The notes beneath the pieces are model-generated. The model made no database searches, had not been told where the DNA came from, and was given only the letters and a program-made list of their open reading frames with translations. Source: UBA1426 sp050953365 (GTDB taxonomy: Bacteria; Bacillota; Clostridia; Peptostreptococcales; Anaerovoracaceae). From it: 64,000 bases of DNA. Numbering within the stretch: the first letter of the stretch is position 1; each line of letters begins with the position of its first letter. Positions 34,471 through 42,638 of this stretch are shown piece by piece. The stretch lies in the NCBI GenBank assembly GCA_050953365.1, contig JBMNMN010000011.1:1-64000 (forward strand). Direction: 5' to 3'. Made by a program: the position numbers and the translations under genes.

Positions 34471-35257
34471 AGAAGGGACCAATATAGGAAAATGGCTGAA
34501 AATGTGGTGGGAAAGAACTCGGCTGCTATGGATTCGTTTGCGTTGGAGACTTGAGAGATGGTCTGCTGAAAAGGGTCTCTATTACATAGGAGGAAGTGAT
34601 GCGCTTCCGGCGCCTCTTTCTCCGGAGGAAGAAAAGCAACTCATTGTACAGTTGGTGCTTCCCGAGGAGCAGGATGTTGACGAAGAAAGAATGAAGCGCT
34701 GCAAGGAGGCAAAGACAATTTTAATTGAACGGAACCTGCGTCTGGTGGTGTATATTGCCAAAAAGTTTGAAAATGCGGGTATCAACGTGGAGGACCTGAT
34801 TTCCATCGGAACCATCGGGCTTATTAAAGCAGTAAATACCTTCAATCCGGAGAAGAACATCAAATTGGCCACCTATGCTTCCCGGTGCATAGAGAACGAA
34901 ATTCTCATGTATCTTAGGCGCAACAGTCGCACGAGGACGGAAGTATCTTTCGACGAGCCTCTTAATGTAGACTGGGACGGAAATGAGCTTTTGCTGTCGG
35001 ATATTCTGGGAACGGAAAGTGATATTGTCTACAACCATATCGAGGAGGAAGTGAATCGGAGCCTGCTCGGTTATGCGATGAAAAAGCTGACTTTAAGGGA
35101 AAAGCAGATCATGGAAATGCGTTTCGGTCTGGTTAGCGGACGGGAAATGACCCAAAAAGAAGTTGCCGATAGGATGGGTATTTCGCAATCCTATATTTCC
35201 AGGCTGGAGAAAAAGATCATTATACGTCTGCAAAAAGAGATACGTAAATTGGGGTAG
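34463..35257 (+). CDS. sigE: RNA polymerase sporulation sigma factor, mother-cell sigma-E
   Basis: Early mother-cell sigma factor made as an inactive precursor. The hydrophobic, basic N-terminal stretch (about 1-35, KMWWERTRLLWIRLRWRLE) is the pro-sequence removed by SpoIIGA. Region 2 has RNLRLVVYIAKKFENAGIN and DLISIGTIGLIKAVNTF; region 4 ends with KEVADRMGISQSYISRLEKKI. Its 264 aa match the family. GTG start at 34463 overlaps the spoIIGA stop. Confidence 0.95.
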   Translation: MNREGTNIGKWLKMWWERTRLLWIRLRWRLERWSAEKGLYYIGGSDALPAPLSPEEEKQLIVQLVLPEEQDVDEERMKRCKEAKTILIERNLRLVVYIAKKFENAGINVEDLISIGTIGLIKAVNTFNPEKNIKLATYASRCIENEILMYLRRNSRTRTEVSFDEPLNVDWDGNELLLSDILGTESDIVYNHIEEEVNRSLLGYAMKKLTLREKQIMEMRFGLVSGREMTQKEVADRMGISQSYISRLEKKIIIRLQKEIRKLG

Positions 35258-35360
35258 GACAGCTTTCGACAGTATGAAAAAAGGGGGCGCTGTACATAAA
35301 TAAAATAAGACGCGACTTAATTTGCTAAAGGGGGCAAACAGGGAAGCGGGGATTTTCGAA

Positions 35361-36131
35361 ATGGCAGCGAAAGTTGAAATATGTGGCGTTAATACATCTA
35401 AATTACCCGTGTACAAAGACGCGCAAATGAAGGAGATGATCGAGAAAATCAAACAAGGAGACAAAGAGACAAGAGATGAATTCATCAGAGGAAACTTAAG
35501 ACTGGTGCTTTCTGTTATTCAGAGGTTCAGCAATCGAGGAGAAAATCCCGATGACCTGTTTCAGGTAGGGTGCATTGGCCTTATTAAGGCTCTGGATAAC
35601 TTCGATACCTCACATAATGTGAAGTTCAGCACCTATGCAGTGCCCATGATCATCGGTGAAATACGACGCTATCTCAGAGACAACAATGCGATTCGTGTCA
35701 GTCGTTCCCTCAGGGACATGGCCTATAAAGCATTGCAGGCCAAGGAAAAGCTCACGAAGCAGAGCCAGCGGGAGCCAACAGTTTCTGAGATTGCAAAGGA
35801 GTTGGATGTTGCTGTAGAAGAAGTGGTGCTGGCCCTTGATTCTATACAGGATCCCATCTCACTTTTTGAACCTGTATTCCACGATGAAGGCGATGCTCTT
35901 TACGTGATGGACCAGGTGAAGGATACGGTTAACACCGATGAGAAATGGATGGATAATATATCTCTTACAGAAGCTATGAGCAAGCTTCCTGACAGAGAGA
36001 GAAATATATTAAAGATGCGATTTTTCGAAGGACGGACCCAGATGGAGGTGGCGGAGGAGATCGGTATCAGCCAGGCCCAGGTCAGTCGGTTAGAAAAGAA
36101 TGCGCTGAAATATATGCGAAAATATGTCTGA
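35361..36131 (+). CDS. sigG: RNA polymerase sporulation sigma factor, forespore sigma-G
   Basis: Late forespore sigma factor. The N-terminus VEICGVNTSKLPVYKD is diagnostic for sigma-G; region 2 has RGNLRLVLSVIQRFSNRGENPDDLFQ (in parts RLVLSVIQRFSNRGENPDD) and YAVPMIIGEIRRYLRD; region 4 ends in MEVAEEIGISQAQVSRLEKNAL. ATG 35361 gives 256 aa and matches known starts; TTG 35322 would add an unrelated 13 residues. It follows sigE by about 100 bases, the standard order. Confidence 0.96.
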   Translation: MAAKVEICGVNTSKLPVYKDAQMKEMIEKIKQGDKETRDEFIRGNLRLVLSVIQRFSNRGENPDDLFQVGCIGLIKALDNFDTSHNVKFSTYAVPMIIGEIRRYLRDNNAIRVSRSLRDMAYKALQAKEKLTKQSQREPTVSEIAKELDVAVEEVVLALDSIQDPISLFEPVFHDEGDALYVMDQVKDTVNTDEKWMDNISLTEAMSKLPDRERNILKMRFFEGRTQMEVAEEIGISQAQVSRLEKNALKYMRKYV

Positions 36132-36150
36132 TTTTGCTGACATTTGAATG

Positions 36151-36185
36151 GCTGCTTTGCTCGTAAGTAAAGCAGCTATTTTTTT
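36151..36185 (+). terminator. Rho-independent terminator after sigG
   Basis: GCTGCTTT (36151-36158) pairs with AAAGCAGC (36169-36176), followed by TATTTTTTT. Confidence 0.9.
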
Positions 36186-36221
36186 ACTTCCATAATTTTC
36201 TGTCATTTTCATTCAATAGTC

Positions 36222-36251
36222 TTGTTTGAGTAAGCCTTCTCATGGTATAAA
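36222..36251 (+). promoter_or_regulatory. Promoter of desulfoferrodoxin
   Basis: TTGTTT (36222-36227), an 18-base spacer and TATAAA (36246-36251) preceded by TGG, an extended -10. About 80 bases upstream of the gene. Confidence 0.5.
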
Positions 36252-36329
36252 TATAGTAACTTTTAGCGAAAAAGGCGGAAAGTTATGCAGTTTTGTTAAT
36301 TATTTAACGAGTCGAAAGGAGTGTTTGCG

Positions 36330-36719
36330 ATGTGTGAAAAGCCAAAATTCTTTTTTTGTAAGCATTGCGGCAACATGATTGAAATGATTAAAAGCTCAGG
36401 TGCTTCGGTAGTTTGCTGCGGAGATCCGATGACCGAATTGGTAGCCAATACGGAAGATGCGGCTTATGAGAAGCATATTCCCGAAGTGGAGATCGACGGG
36501 AATAAGGTGGTCGTTACCGTTGGCAGCGTTATTCATCCCATGACGCCGGAGCATCATATTGCTTGGATTTTCTTGGAGACCAATCAGGGAAGACACAGAA
36601 AATGCCTGCCCGTGGATGGAGAACCCAAGGCTTGCTTCAGACTCTGCGATGGTGAAGAGGTAGTTGCGGCATATGAATACTGCAATCTGCACGGCCTGTG
36701 GAAGAAAGAAGTAAAGTAA
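36330..36719 (+). CDS. Desulfoferrodoxin (superoxide reductase, 2Fe type)
   Basis: Reduces superoxide to hydrogen peroxide in anaerobes. The N-terminal desulforedoxin domain (about 1-36) has four cysteines in FCKHCGN and VCCGDP binding one iron; the C-terminal neelaredoxin domain has the active-site ligands in EKHIPEV, HPMTPEHHIAW and CNLHG. Start at ATG 36330, 8 bases from AAAGGAG, gives 129 aa. A rubredoxin, its usual electron donor, is next. Confidence 0.93.
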   Translation: MCEKPKFFFCKHCGNMIEMIKSSGASVVCCGDPMTELVANTEDAAYEKHIPEVEIDGNKVVVTVGSVIHPMTPEHHIAWIFLETNQGRHRKCLPVDGEPKACFRLCDGEEVVAAYEYCNLHGLWKKEVK

Positions 36720-36773
36720 AAAGATCAGACTGTTTTTATCACCAATAATAAAAGATAAGAAAGGAACTGAGTT

Positions 36774-36932
36774 ATGGAAAGATACGTATGTGGACCTTGT
36801 GGGTACGTTTATGATCCGGAAGTGGGAGATCCCGATAACGGCGTTGAGCCCGGTACTGCGTTTGCCGATATCCCGGATGATTGGGTATGTCCTGTTTGCG
36901 GCGCTCCGAAAGACATGTTTGAGGTTGAATAA
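36774..36932 (+). CDS. Rubredoxin
   Basis: A 52-aa electron carrier with one iron bound by four cysteines, in YVCGPCGYVYDPEVGD and DDWVCPVCGAPKDMFE. Both halves match rubredoxin closely. GAAAGGAA lies 10 bases upstream of the ATG. It is 54 bases downstream of desulfoferrodoxin and probably co-transcribed, feeding it electrons. Confidence 0.95.
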   Translation: MERYVCGPCGYVYDPEVGDPDNGVEPGTAFADIPDDWVCPVCGAPKDMFEVE

Positions 36933-36943
36933 AGAAAAACCAT

Positions 36944-36966
36944 GGGGAACTGGTAATCAGTTCCCT
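36944..36966 (+). repeat. Left target duplication of the IS (copy of a terminator hairpin)
   Basis: A 23-base direct repeat beginning GGGGAACTGGTAAT and ending CAGTTCCCT. It is itself a hairpin (GGGAACTG-GTAAT-CAGTTCCC). An identical copy sits on the other side of the IS at 38746-38768. This left copy lost the T run that once followed it. Confidence 0.85.
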
Positions 36967-37104
36967 CAGACTGTAGACAAAGTCGCAGAAAGACAACAGA
37001 TTCTTCTGCGGCTTTTCTTATGTAAACAATCCTCAAAGATATTGGAATTTGAACATCTAAAGGCATTTTTATGATATAATTAAATCATAGCGAGGTGACG
37101 ACGA

Positions 37105-38725
37105 ATGATGATAAAAAATGCCGGAAATCAAAGAAATCAGATCCAGTTTGTTTCAGCAGACAGTCTTGTTCCTGAAAATCATCTCCTGCGTGACATTGAT
37201 AGGGCGATTGATTTTTCCTTTATCTACGAACTCGTACAGGACAAGTATTCCCAAGATCAGGGAAGGCCAAGTCTGGATCCTGTCATGCTGATCAAAATCC
37301 CCCTTCTTCAATATCTCTATGGCATACCCAGCATGAGACAGACGATTCGGGAAATCGAAGTAAATGTTGCTTACCGTTGGTTTTTAGGGTTAGACCTCAC
37401 ATCTTCCGTACCTCACTTCAGTACCTTCGGAAAGAACTACACCCGTCGCTTTAAGGGAACAGATTTGTTTGAGCAAATCTTCGAGAAGATTCTGGAGGAA
37501 TGCTTTCTGCATGACATGATCGATCCTTCTGTGATTTTCGTGGATGCGACGCATATCAAGGCAAATGCCAATAAGAAAAAATCCATTAAGACAATGGTAA
37601 AGGTTCAAGCAATGGATTATGAATCGAAACTTCTTAGAGAAATTAATGAGGATAGGCAGGCGCATGGAAAAAAGCCATTTAAGGATCGACATGATCGATC
37701 CTTCTGTGATTTTCGTGGATGCGACGCATATCAAGGCAAATGCCAATAAGAAAAAATCCATTAAGACAATGGTAAAGGTTCAAGCAATGGATTATGAATC
37801 GAAACTTCTTAGAGAAATTAATGAGGATAGGCAGGCGCATGGAAAAAAGCCATTTAAGGATCGGGATAATGACGAGGATCCCCCAACCAAGGAAGTGCAG
37901 CAGAGCACTTCAGACCCTGAAAGTGGTTTGTTTCACAAAGGAGAGCACAAGAAGGATTTTGCTTATGTCACCCAGACAGCTTGTGATCAGAATGGCTGGG
38001 TGCTAGGATACACGATTCATCCCGGGAATGAGCATGATAGCAGAACCTTTTCTGCAATCTACGAAAGACTGAAAAAGTATGATCCGACATTAATGGTGTT
38101 GGATGCAGGCTACAAGACACCTGCCATTGCCAAGACACTACTCGATAATGGAATCAAGCCGATTTATCCATATCGCAGGCCTATGACGAAAAAAGGGTTC
38201 TTCAAGAAATATGAATACGTCTATGATGAATACTTCGACTGTTATCTGTGCCCCAACCATCAAGTCCTTCGTTATTCCACCACGAACCGGGAAGGATACC
38301 GAGAATACAAAAGCAATCCTGCCATTTGTGCAAACTGTCCTTATCTATCCCAATGCACAGAGAGTAAAAACCACCAAAAAACAGTCACGAGACATATTTG
38401 GGAACCGTACCTTGAAATCTGCGAAGAGATTCGACATACCGTCGGGATGAAGGAATGGTATGAGAAACGCAAAGAGAGCATTGAACGAATCTTTGGAACG
38501 GCCAAGGAGTTTCATGGAATGCGGTACACCAGGTACAATGGCAAAGCCCTGATGGAGATGAAAGTCGGGCTTACCTTTGCATGTATGAATCTTAAGAAAC
38601 TAGCCAAGATGAAAAGAAGGAAAGGTCTATTAGACCCTGTTGACACTTCTTTTTTATTAAATCTCCTCGGGGATTTGATTCGATTTCTGAAAATGAAAAG
38701 CGTCTCAGAAGTTCTTGTTTTCTGA
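37105..38725 (+). pseudogene. IS1182-family transposase, frameshifted by a tandem duplication
   Basis: The first part (37105-37749) has the N-terminal DUF772-like domain (DSLVPENHLLRDIDRAID, RQTIREIEVNVAYRWFLGL) and FVDATHIKAN. The second part, in another frame (from about 37690 to 38725), has VLDAGYKTPAIAKTLLD, CPYLSQCTES and the C-terminal ESIERIFGTAKEFHGMRYT. Removing one 175-base copy would restore a single ORF of 481 aa, usual for IS1182. The current frame break makes the enzyme nonfunctional unless recombination restores it. Confidence 0.88.
37513..37863 (+). repeat. 175-base tandem duplication inside the transposase
   Basis: The stretch from GACATGATCGATCC at 37513 to AAGGATCG at 37688 is repeated head to tail, with the second copy from 37688 to 37863. 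The copies look identical. As 175 is not a multiple of three, the duplication shifts the frame. Confidence 0.9.
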
Positions 38726-38745
38726 GACGCTTTGTCTACAGTCTG

Positions 38746-38783
38746 GGGGAACTGGTAATCAGTTCCCTTTTTTTCTTTTTTTA
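38746..38783 (+). terminator. Original rubredoxin terminator, right copy of the target duplication
   Basis: The hairpin GGGAACTG-GTAAT-CAGTTCCC is followed by TTTTTTTCTTTTTTT. Positions 38746-38768 match 36944-36966 exactly. It was most likely the terminator of the rubredoxin gene before the IS inserted. Confidence 0.8.
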
Positions 38784-38957
38784 TATCACATAAATATTTG
38801 ACACATTCCAAAGGCTTCAGGAGATGCGCTCCTGACTTTGTTTCTGTTTTAGGCAATCAAATTGTTGGTATAAAGTTTGTTAAAGAAGTAATGGCTTATT
38901 GTTCATTGGTGAACAGAAGCAGAATGGGGTGGTAGGAAAATAAAAAATCTTAATTAT
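38784..38957. other. AT-rich gap without a visible gene
   Basis: No convincing ORF, RNA or strong structure between the terminator and the hcp control region. One weak inverted repeat, GGAG-N-CTCC (AGGAGATGCGCTCCT near 38819-38833), is visible. Confidence 0.5.
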
Positions 38958-38999
38958 GTTGCAAATGCAACCGATCAATCTCAAAAAGTGTCTTATACT
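38958..38999 (+). promoter_or_regulatory. hcp promoter with Crp/Fnr-like site
   Basis: GTTGCAAATGCAAC (38958-38971) is a perfect inverted repeat of Crp/Fnr type. TATACT (38994-38999) is a good -10 and no -35 is visible. Start of transcription near 39006 would place the repeat centre about 41.5 bases upstream, the classical class II activator position. Confidence 0.55.
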
Positions 39000-39055
39000 G
39001 TGTTTAAAAGTTAAAATCAATGTCATTTGTATAAGAAAGGAAGGGTGAGCATAAG

Positions 39056-40681
39056 TTGTTTTGTTATCAGTGTCAGGAAACTGCAAAGGGGACAGGGTGC
39101 CAAGTAAGAGGCGTCTGCGGAAAAACTGAGGATGTGGCCGGACTTCAGGATCTATTGATTTATACATTGAAGGGCATCTCGGAAATCATTCAGAAAGGGA
39201 AGTTAGAGGTCGCCGATTTGTCTACAGAAAATCATGAACTTCTGCGAAGCCTGTTCATGACTATAACCAACGCCAATTTTGACGGCGATGCAATCGAGGC
39301 GCAAATCCGCAGGATGCTCTCTATAAGAGATGCTCTGCGTGAAAAAGCATCGGTTCAGAATCTTCACGATGCCGCTGTATTCACGGTGGATTCTCGGGAG
39401 GATATGTTGGAAAAAGCCGCCGTTGTCGGTGTCCTTTCCACAAAGGACGAGGACATTCGTTCCTTGCGAGAGCTGACCATTTACGGGCTCAAAGGTATGG
39501 CCGCATATTCGGAGCATGCTCTGAACATAGGCAAAGAGAATACAGATATTTACAGATTCATGTATAAAGCCTTGGCGGCCACATTGGACGACAGCCTTTC
39601 TGCTGACGATCTGGTAGCCTTAGTTTTGGAGACCGGTAAATACGGCGTTACGGCTATGGCTCAACTGGATGAGGCTAATACATCAAAATACGGATCACCC
39701 CAGATTTCGGAAGTCAATATCGGTGTTCGGAAAAACCCGGCCATTCTTATTTCCGGTCATGATCTGACGGACCTGGAGCAACTGCTTGAGCAGACTAAAG
39801 GAACAGGAGTGGACGTTTACACACACAGTGAAATGCTTCCGGCTCACTATTATCCGTTCTTTAAAAAATATGACAATCTTGCCGGTAATTACGGCAATGC
39901 CTGGTGGAAGCAGATCGACGAGTTTGAATCCTTCAAAGGACCCATCCTTTTCACCACCAACTGCATCGTACCTCCGAGAAAGGACGAGATCCGCGATCGG
40001 ATCTTTACCACCGGATCTGCGGGTTATCCCGGTTCAAAGCATATCGTTGCCGATGAAAATGGAAAGAAGGATTTTTCTGAGATCATCGAAATGGCAAAGC
40101 AGCTGCCCCCGCCGGAGGAAATCGAAAGCGGCACCATTGTGGGAGGCTTTGCTCACGATCAAGTTTTCGCCGTTGCCGACAAAGTTGTGGATGCGGTCAA
40201 ATCCGGCGCCATCAAGAAGTTCTTCGTTATGGCCGGCTGCGACGGCAGGATGAAGTCGAGAGAGTACTATACGGAGTTTGCAAAAGCGCTGCCTGAAGAT
40301 ACGGTCATTCTGACGGCGGGCTGCGCGAAATATCGCTATAACAAGCTTGGTCTCGGCGACATCGGAGGAATTCCGAGAGTCCTGGATGCAGGCCAGTGCA
40401 ACGACTCTTATTCTCTTGCGGTCATTGCAATGAAGCTCCAGGAGGTCTTTGAACTGGACGATATCAACAAGCTTCCCATTGCATTCAACATCGCATGGTA
40501 TGAGCAAAAGGCAGTGATCGTGCTGTTGGCGCTGCTCTATCTGGGTGTAAAGAACATTCACTTGGGACCGACTCTGCCGGGATTCCTTTCTCCCAATGTA
40601 GCTAAGGTTCTTGTTGAGAAGTTCGGTATTGCAGGGATAGGAACCGTGGAGGACGATATCAAGCTCTTTATGGAACAGTAA
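39056..40681 (+). CDS. hcp: Hydroxylamine reductase / hybrid-cluster protein
   Basis: Iron-sulfur-oxygen protein tied to NO or hydroxylamine defence. The N-terminal CYQCQETAKGTGCQVRGVCGK has the Cys-x2-Cys-x7-Cys-x5-Cys spacing of the strict-anaerobe form. Hybrid-cluster ligands appear in VYTHSEMLPAHYYP, FTTNCIVPP, AGCDGRMKSREYYTEF, TAGCAKYRYNKL and DAGQCNDSYS. At 541 aa it is full length. It starts at TTG 39056 with AAGGAAGG upstream; no nearer ATG fits. Confidence 0.95.
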   Translation: MFCYQCQETAKGTGCQVRGVCGKTEDVAGLQDLLIYTLKGISEIIQKGKLEVADLSTENHELLRSLFMTITNANFDGDAIEAQIRRMLSIRDALREKASVQNLHDAAVFTVDSREDMLEKAAVVGVLSTKDEDIRSLRELTIYGLKGMAAYSEHALNIGKENTDIYRFMYKALAATLDDSLSADDLVALVLETGKYGVTAMAQLDEANTSKYGSPQISEVNIGVRKNPAILISGHDLTDLEQLLEQTKGTGVDVYTHSEMLPAHYYPFFKKYDNLAGNYGNAWWKQIDEFESFKGPILFTTNCIVPPRKDEIRDRIFTTGSAGYPGSKHIVADENGKKDFSEIIEMAKQLPPPEEIESGTIVGGFAHDQVFAVADKVVDAVKSGAIKKFFVMAGCDGRMKSREYYTEFAKALPEDTVILTAGCAKYRYNKLGLGDIGGIPRVLDAGQCNDSYSLAVIAMKLQEVFELDDINKLPIAFNIAWYEQKAVIVLLALLYLGVKNIHLGPTLPGFLSPNVAKVLVEKFGIAGIGTVEDDIKLFMEQ

Positions 40682-40690
40682 AGCATAAAT

Positions 40691-40719
40691 GCAATTGCAG
40701 GGACATGCCCCGCAATTGT
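40691..40719. repeat. Hairpin containing GCAGGGACA after hcp
   Basis: CAATTGC (40692-40698) pairs with GCAATTG (40712-40718), extended by GGG/CCC around one mismatch, with loop ACATG. It resembles the GGGACA-type hairpins elsewhere in the window. Confidence 0.5.
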
Positions 40720-40740
40720 AATATGGAGCGATCCAAAAAG

Positions 40741-40775
40741 CAACCACGAGGACGAACCTCGTGGTTGTATTTTTA
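40741..40775 (+). terminator. Strong terminator between hcp and fba
   Basis: CAACCACGAGG (40741-40751) pairs with CCTCGTGGTTG (40757-40767), followed by TATTTTTATATTTTATTT. It can serve the plus strand, and the convergent fba gene on the other strand. Confidence 0.9.
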
Positions 40776-40797
40776 TATTTTATTTATTAAACTTAAT

Positions 40798-41727
40798 TTA
40801 CCGCTTGCCGCTTGCCCCCAACACGTTTCGAATCTTGTGCTGCACCATAGCCTGTATCGCTTGTCTTGCAGGTCCCAGATATTTTCTTGGATCAAATTCT
40901 TCGGGATGCTCTACAAGATAACGGCGAATCTCCGCCGTCATGGCCAACCTTAAATCCGTGTCGATATTCACTTTACAGATTCCGTATTTTGCCGCGGTGC
41001 GAATCATCTCCTCGGGGACACCTCTTGCGCCGGGGATTTTTCCCCCGTACTTATTGCAGAGATCTACGAATTCCGGCAGAACCGTCGAAGCTCCGTGAAG
41101 CACCAAAGGGGTGGTCGGCAGCAGCTTGTGGATTTTCTCAAGGCGCTCAAAGTCCAGATAAGGATCGCCTTTGAATTTGTAGGCGCCGTGGCTTGTCCCT
41201 ATGGCGATGGCAAGGGAATCCACTCCGGTCCTTTCTACAAACTCCGCTGCTTCATCGGGATCCGTAAAGGTAGCTTGGCGTTCATCTACGTTAATATTAT
41301 CTTCAATCCCTGAAAGTCTTCCCAGCTCCGCTTCCACCACTACGCCTTTTTCGTGGGCATATTCCACGACCCGTTTTGTCAAGGCTATGTTTTCTTCAAA
41401 GGGATATTTGGAACCGTCAATCATAACGGAAGTAAAACCGTCATCGACGCATTTTTTGCAAATATCGAAATCCTCGCCGTGGTCCAGGTGAAGGCAGATA
41501 TCAAGGCCCGTATCCAGCATAGCGGCCTCTACCAACTTAACCAAATAAGCCGGTCTTGCATATTTTCTTGCTCCGGCGGAAACCTGAAGAATCAAAGGGG
41601 CATCTTCCGCTTTTGCCGCATCTACGATTCCCTGGATTATCTCCATGTTGTTGACGTTAAAGGCGCCGATTGCATAATCGCTCTTCAGGGCCTTTTCGAA
41701 CATTTCCTTGGAAGTGACCAAAGCCAT
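40798..41727 (-). CDS. fba: Fructose-bisphosphate aldolase, class II
   Basis: Zinc aldolase of glycolysis and gluconeogenesis. Zinc ligands and motifs are visible in ICLHLDHGEDFDICKKCVDDG, SVMIDGSKYPFEENI, VEAELGRLSGIED, GTSHGAYKF and LVLHGASTVLPEF, then KVNIDTDLRLA. ATG 41727 (309 aa) follows GCGAGGTG; an upstream in-frame start at 41766 adds an atypical 13 residues. Monocistronic. Confidence 0.95.
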   Translation of the reverse strand: MALVTSKEMFEKALKSDYAIGAFNVNNMEIIQGIVDAAKAEDAPLILQVSAGARKYARPAYLVKLVEAAMLDTGLDICLHLDHGEDFDICKKCVDDGFTSVMIDGSKYPFEENIALTKRVVEYAHEKGVVVEAELGRLSGIEDNINVDERQATFTDPDEAAEFVERTGVDSLAIAIGTSHGAYKFKGDPYLDFERLEKIHKLLPTTPLVLHGASTVLPEFVDLCNKYGGKIPGARGVPEEMIRTAAKYGICKVNIDTDLRLAMTAEIRRYLVEHPEEFDPRKYLGPARQAIQAMVQHKIRNVLGASGKR

Positions 41728-41828
41728 TGCACACACCTCGCATTTCTTTTCTTGTATCGTGAACAACCGATTATAATTGTTACCATTATATACTATTTTT
41801 AGAGGGCATGCATTAGCTTTTCTCTTTT

Positions 41829-42248
41829 TTATTTATGGTCGGAATCTTTCATCATAGATAATAACGGGCCAAGCGTAGCCATGAGATCATCAAGATCACC
41901 CAGCTTCTTGACGCTGGAAAGTGTATTGGAGAGAGTGTCCACCTGGCGGCTTGATTTTTCATCCGAGAGAAATCCCTTCACTGCTTCGAGAGATTCCTGA
42001 ACTCTGTCAATGGTAGAAGATTTGCTTTTTGGTTCGGGTACTTTTTGGATCTGAGTTAGATGATTTATTTTATCAATGGCGTTGGTCATGGCCCGGAGGC
42101 GATCGAGCATCAGTTCCATTTTGAAAGTGTCGATGTAGGCAGGCCCTTTTGGAATCCGGGGCAGCCGAATATGCGGGGGTGGCAGATTATGCCTTCCTCC
42201 GGTATTCCCCAGAACCAGAATTAAGATAAGGATCAACCCTGGATTCAT
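41829..42248 (-). CDS. Hypothetical protein with N-terminal hydrophobic segment
   Basis: A 139-aa protein: a short hydrophobic N-terminus (LILILILVLG), a proline-rich stretch (NLPPPHIRLPRIPKGP) and a helical C-terminal part with SLEAVKGFLSD. Divergent from the next small gene. GGAGGC precedes the ATG. I do not recognise the family. Confidence 0.55.
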   Translation of the reverse strand: MNPGLILILILVLGNTGGRHNLPPPHIRLPRIPKGPAYIDTFKMELMLDRLRAMTNAIDKINHLTQIQKVPEPKSKSSTIDRVQESLEAVKGFLSDEKSSRQVDTLSNTLSSVKKLGDLDDLMATLGPLLSMMKDSDHK

Positions 42249-42301
42249 ATGTAGCCTCCAAAAACCATAGTATAGACTATAATATGTTGGAAAGGATGGT
42301 T

Positions 42302-42586
42302 ATGTGTATGAATTTAAATCAACAGATGCTTTCTGATCTGGCAGCAAAGCTTGGTTTGGAGGAGAATTCCCAGACAGCCGTGAGAACCGCTATTGATATG
42401 GCCAATGATTTCAAGAATAAAAATGAAGATGCCCTTTTGGATGAAATCAGACAATTAAAGAAGGTTATGAAAAACAATCCTACTCAATATCAGAAACAGA
42501 TTACTGCTATAAAATCACTGCGGGCAGTGATGAACGAGGAGCAGCAGCGACGATTGGACCGACTGCTCGTATTGTTGGAAGAGTAG
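42302..42586 (+). CDS. Hypothetical helical protein
   Basis: About 94 aa, rich in charged residues and predicted all-helical (AAKLGLEENSQTAVRTAIDMAN, QIRQLKK-like DEIRQLKKVMKNNPTQYQKQ). GGAAAGG (42289-42295) lies 6 bases before ATG 42302; ATG 42284 lies before this site and is unlikely. The family is not recognised. It is divergent from the gene ending at 41829 and may share a control region with it. Confidence 0.6.
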   Translation: MCMNLNQQMLSDLAAKLGLEENSQTAVRTAIDMANDFKNKNEDALLDEIRQLKKVMKNNPTQYQKQITAIKSLRAVMNEEQQRRLDRLLVLLEE

Positions 42587-42595
42587 AAAACAGAA

Positions 42596-42628
42596 GGCCA
42601 CGGTGTTTCTGTTTCCGTGGCCGTATCT
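42596..42628. terminator. Hairpin between convergent genes
   Basis: GGCCACGG (42596-42603) pairs with CCGTGGCC (42615-42622). It lies between convergent genes; the T run on the plus side is short (GTATCTTC), so a weak or bidirectional terminator is likely. Confidence 0.6.
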
Positions 42629-42638
42629 TCGTGTGTGA

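Larger units (their letters stand above)
36967..38745 (+). mobile_element. IS1182-type insertion sequence with broken transposase
   Basis: Perfect 16-base terminal inverted repeats, CAGACTGTAGACAAAG (36967-36982) and CTTTGTCTACAGTCTG (38730-38745), bound a 1779-base element. It is flanked by 23-base direct repeats of a terminator hairpin. Inside is a single transposase of the IS1182/DDE group. A 175-base tandem duplication interrupts it; without that the IS would be about 1604 bases, normal for the family. Small hairpins lie inside each end (CGCAGAA with TTCTGCG; AAGCGTCTCAGAA with TTCTGAGACGCTT). Confidence 0.9.

Noticed and set aside
38512..38856. Minus-strand ORF over the right end of the IS
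   Set aside because: It is a shadow of the transposase frame and terminator repeat.
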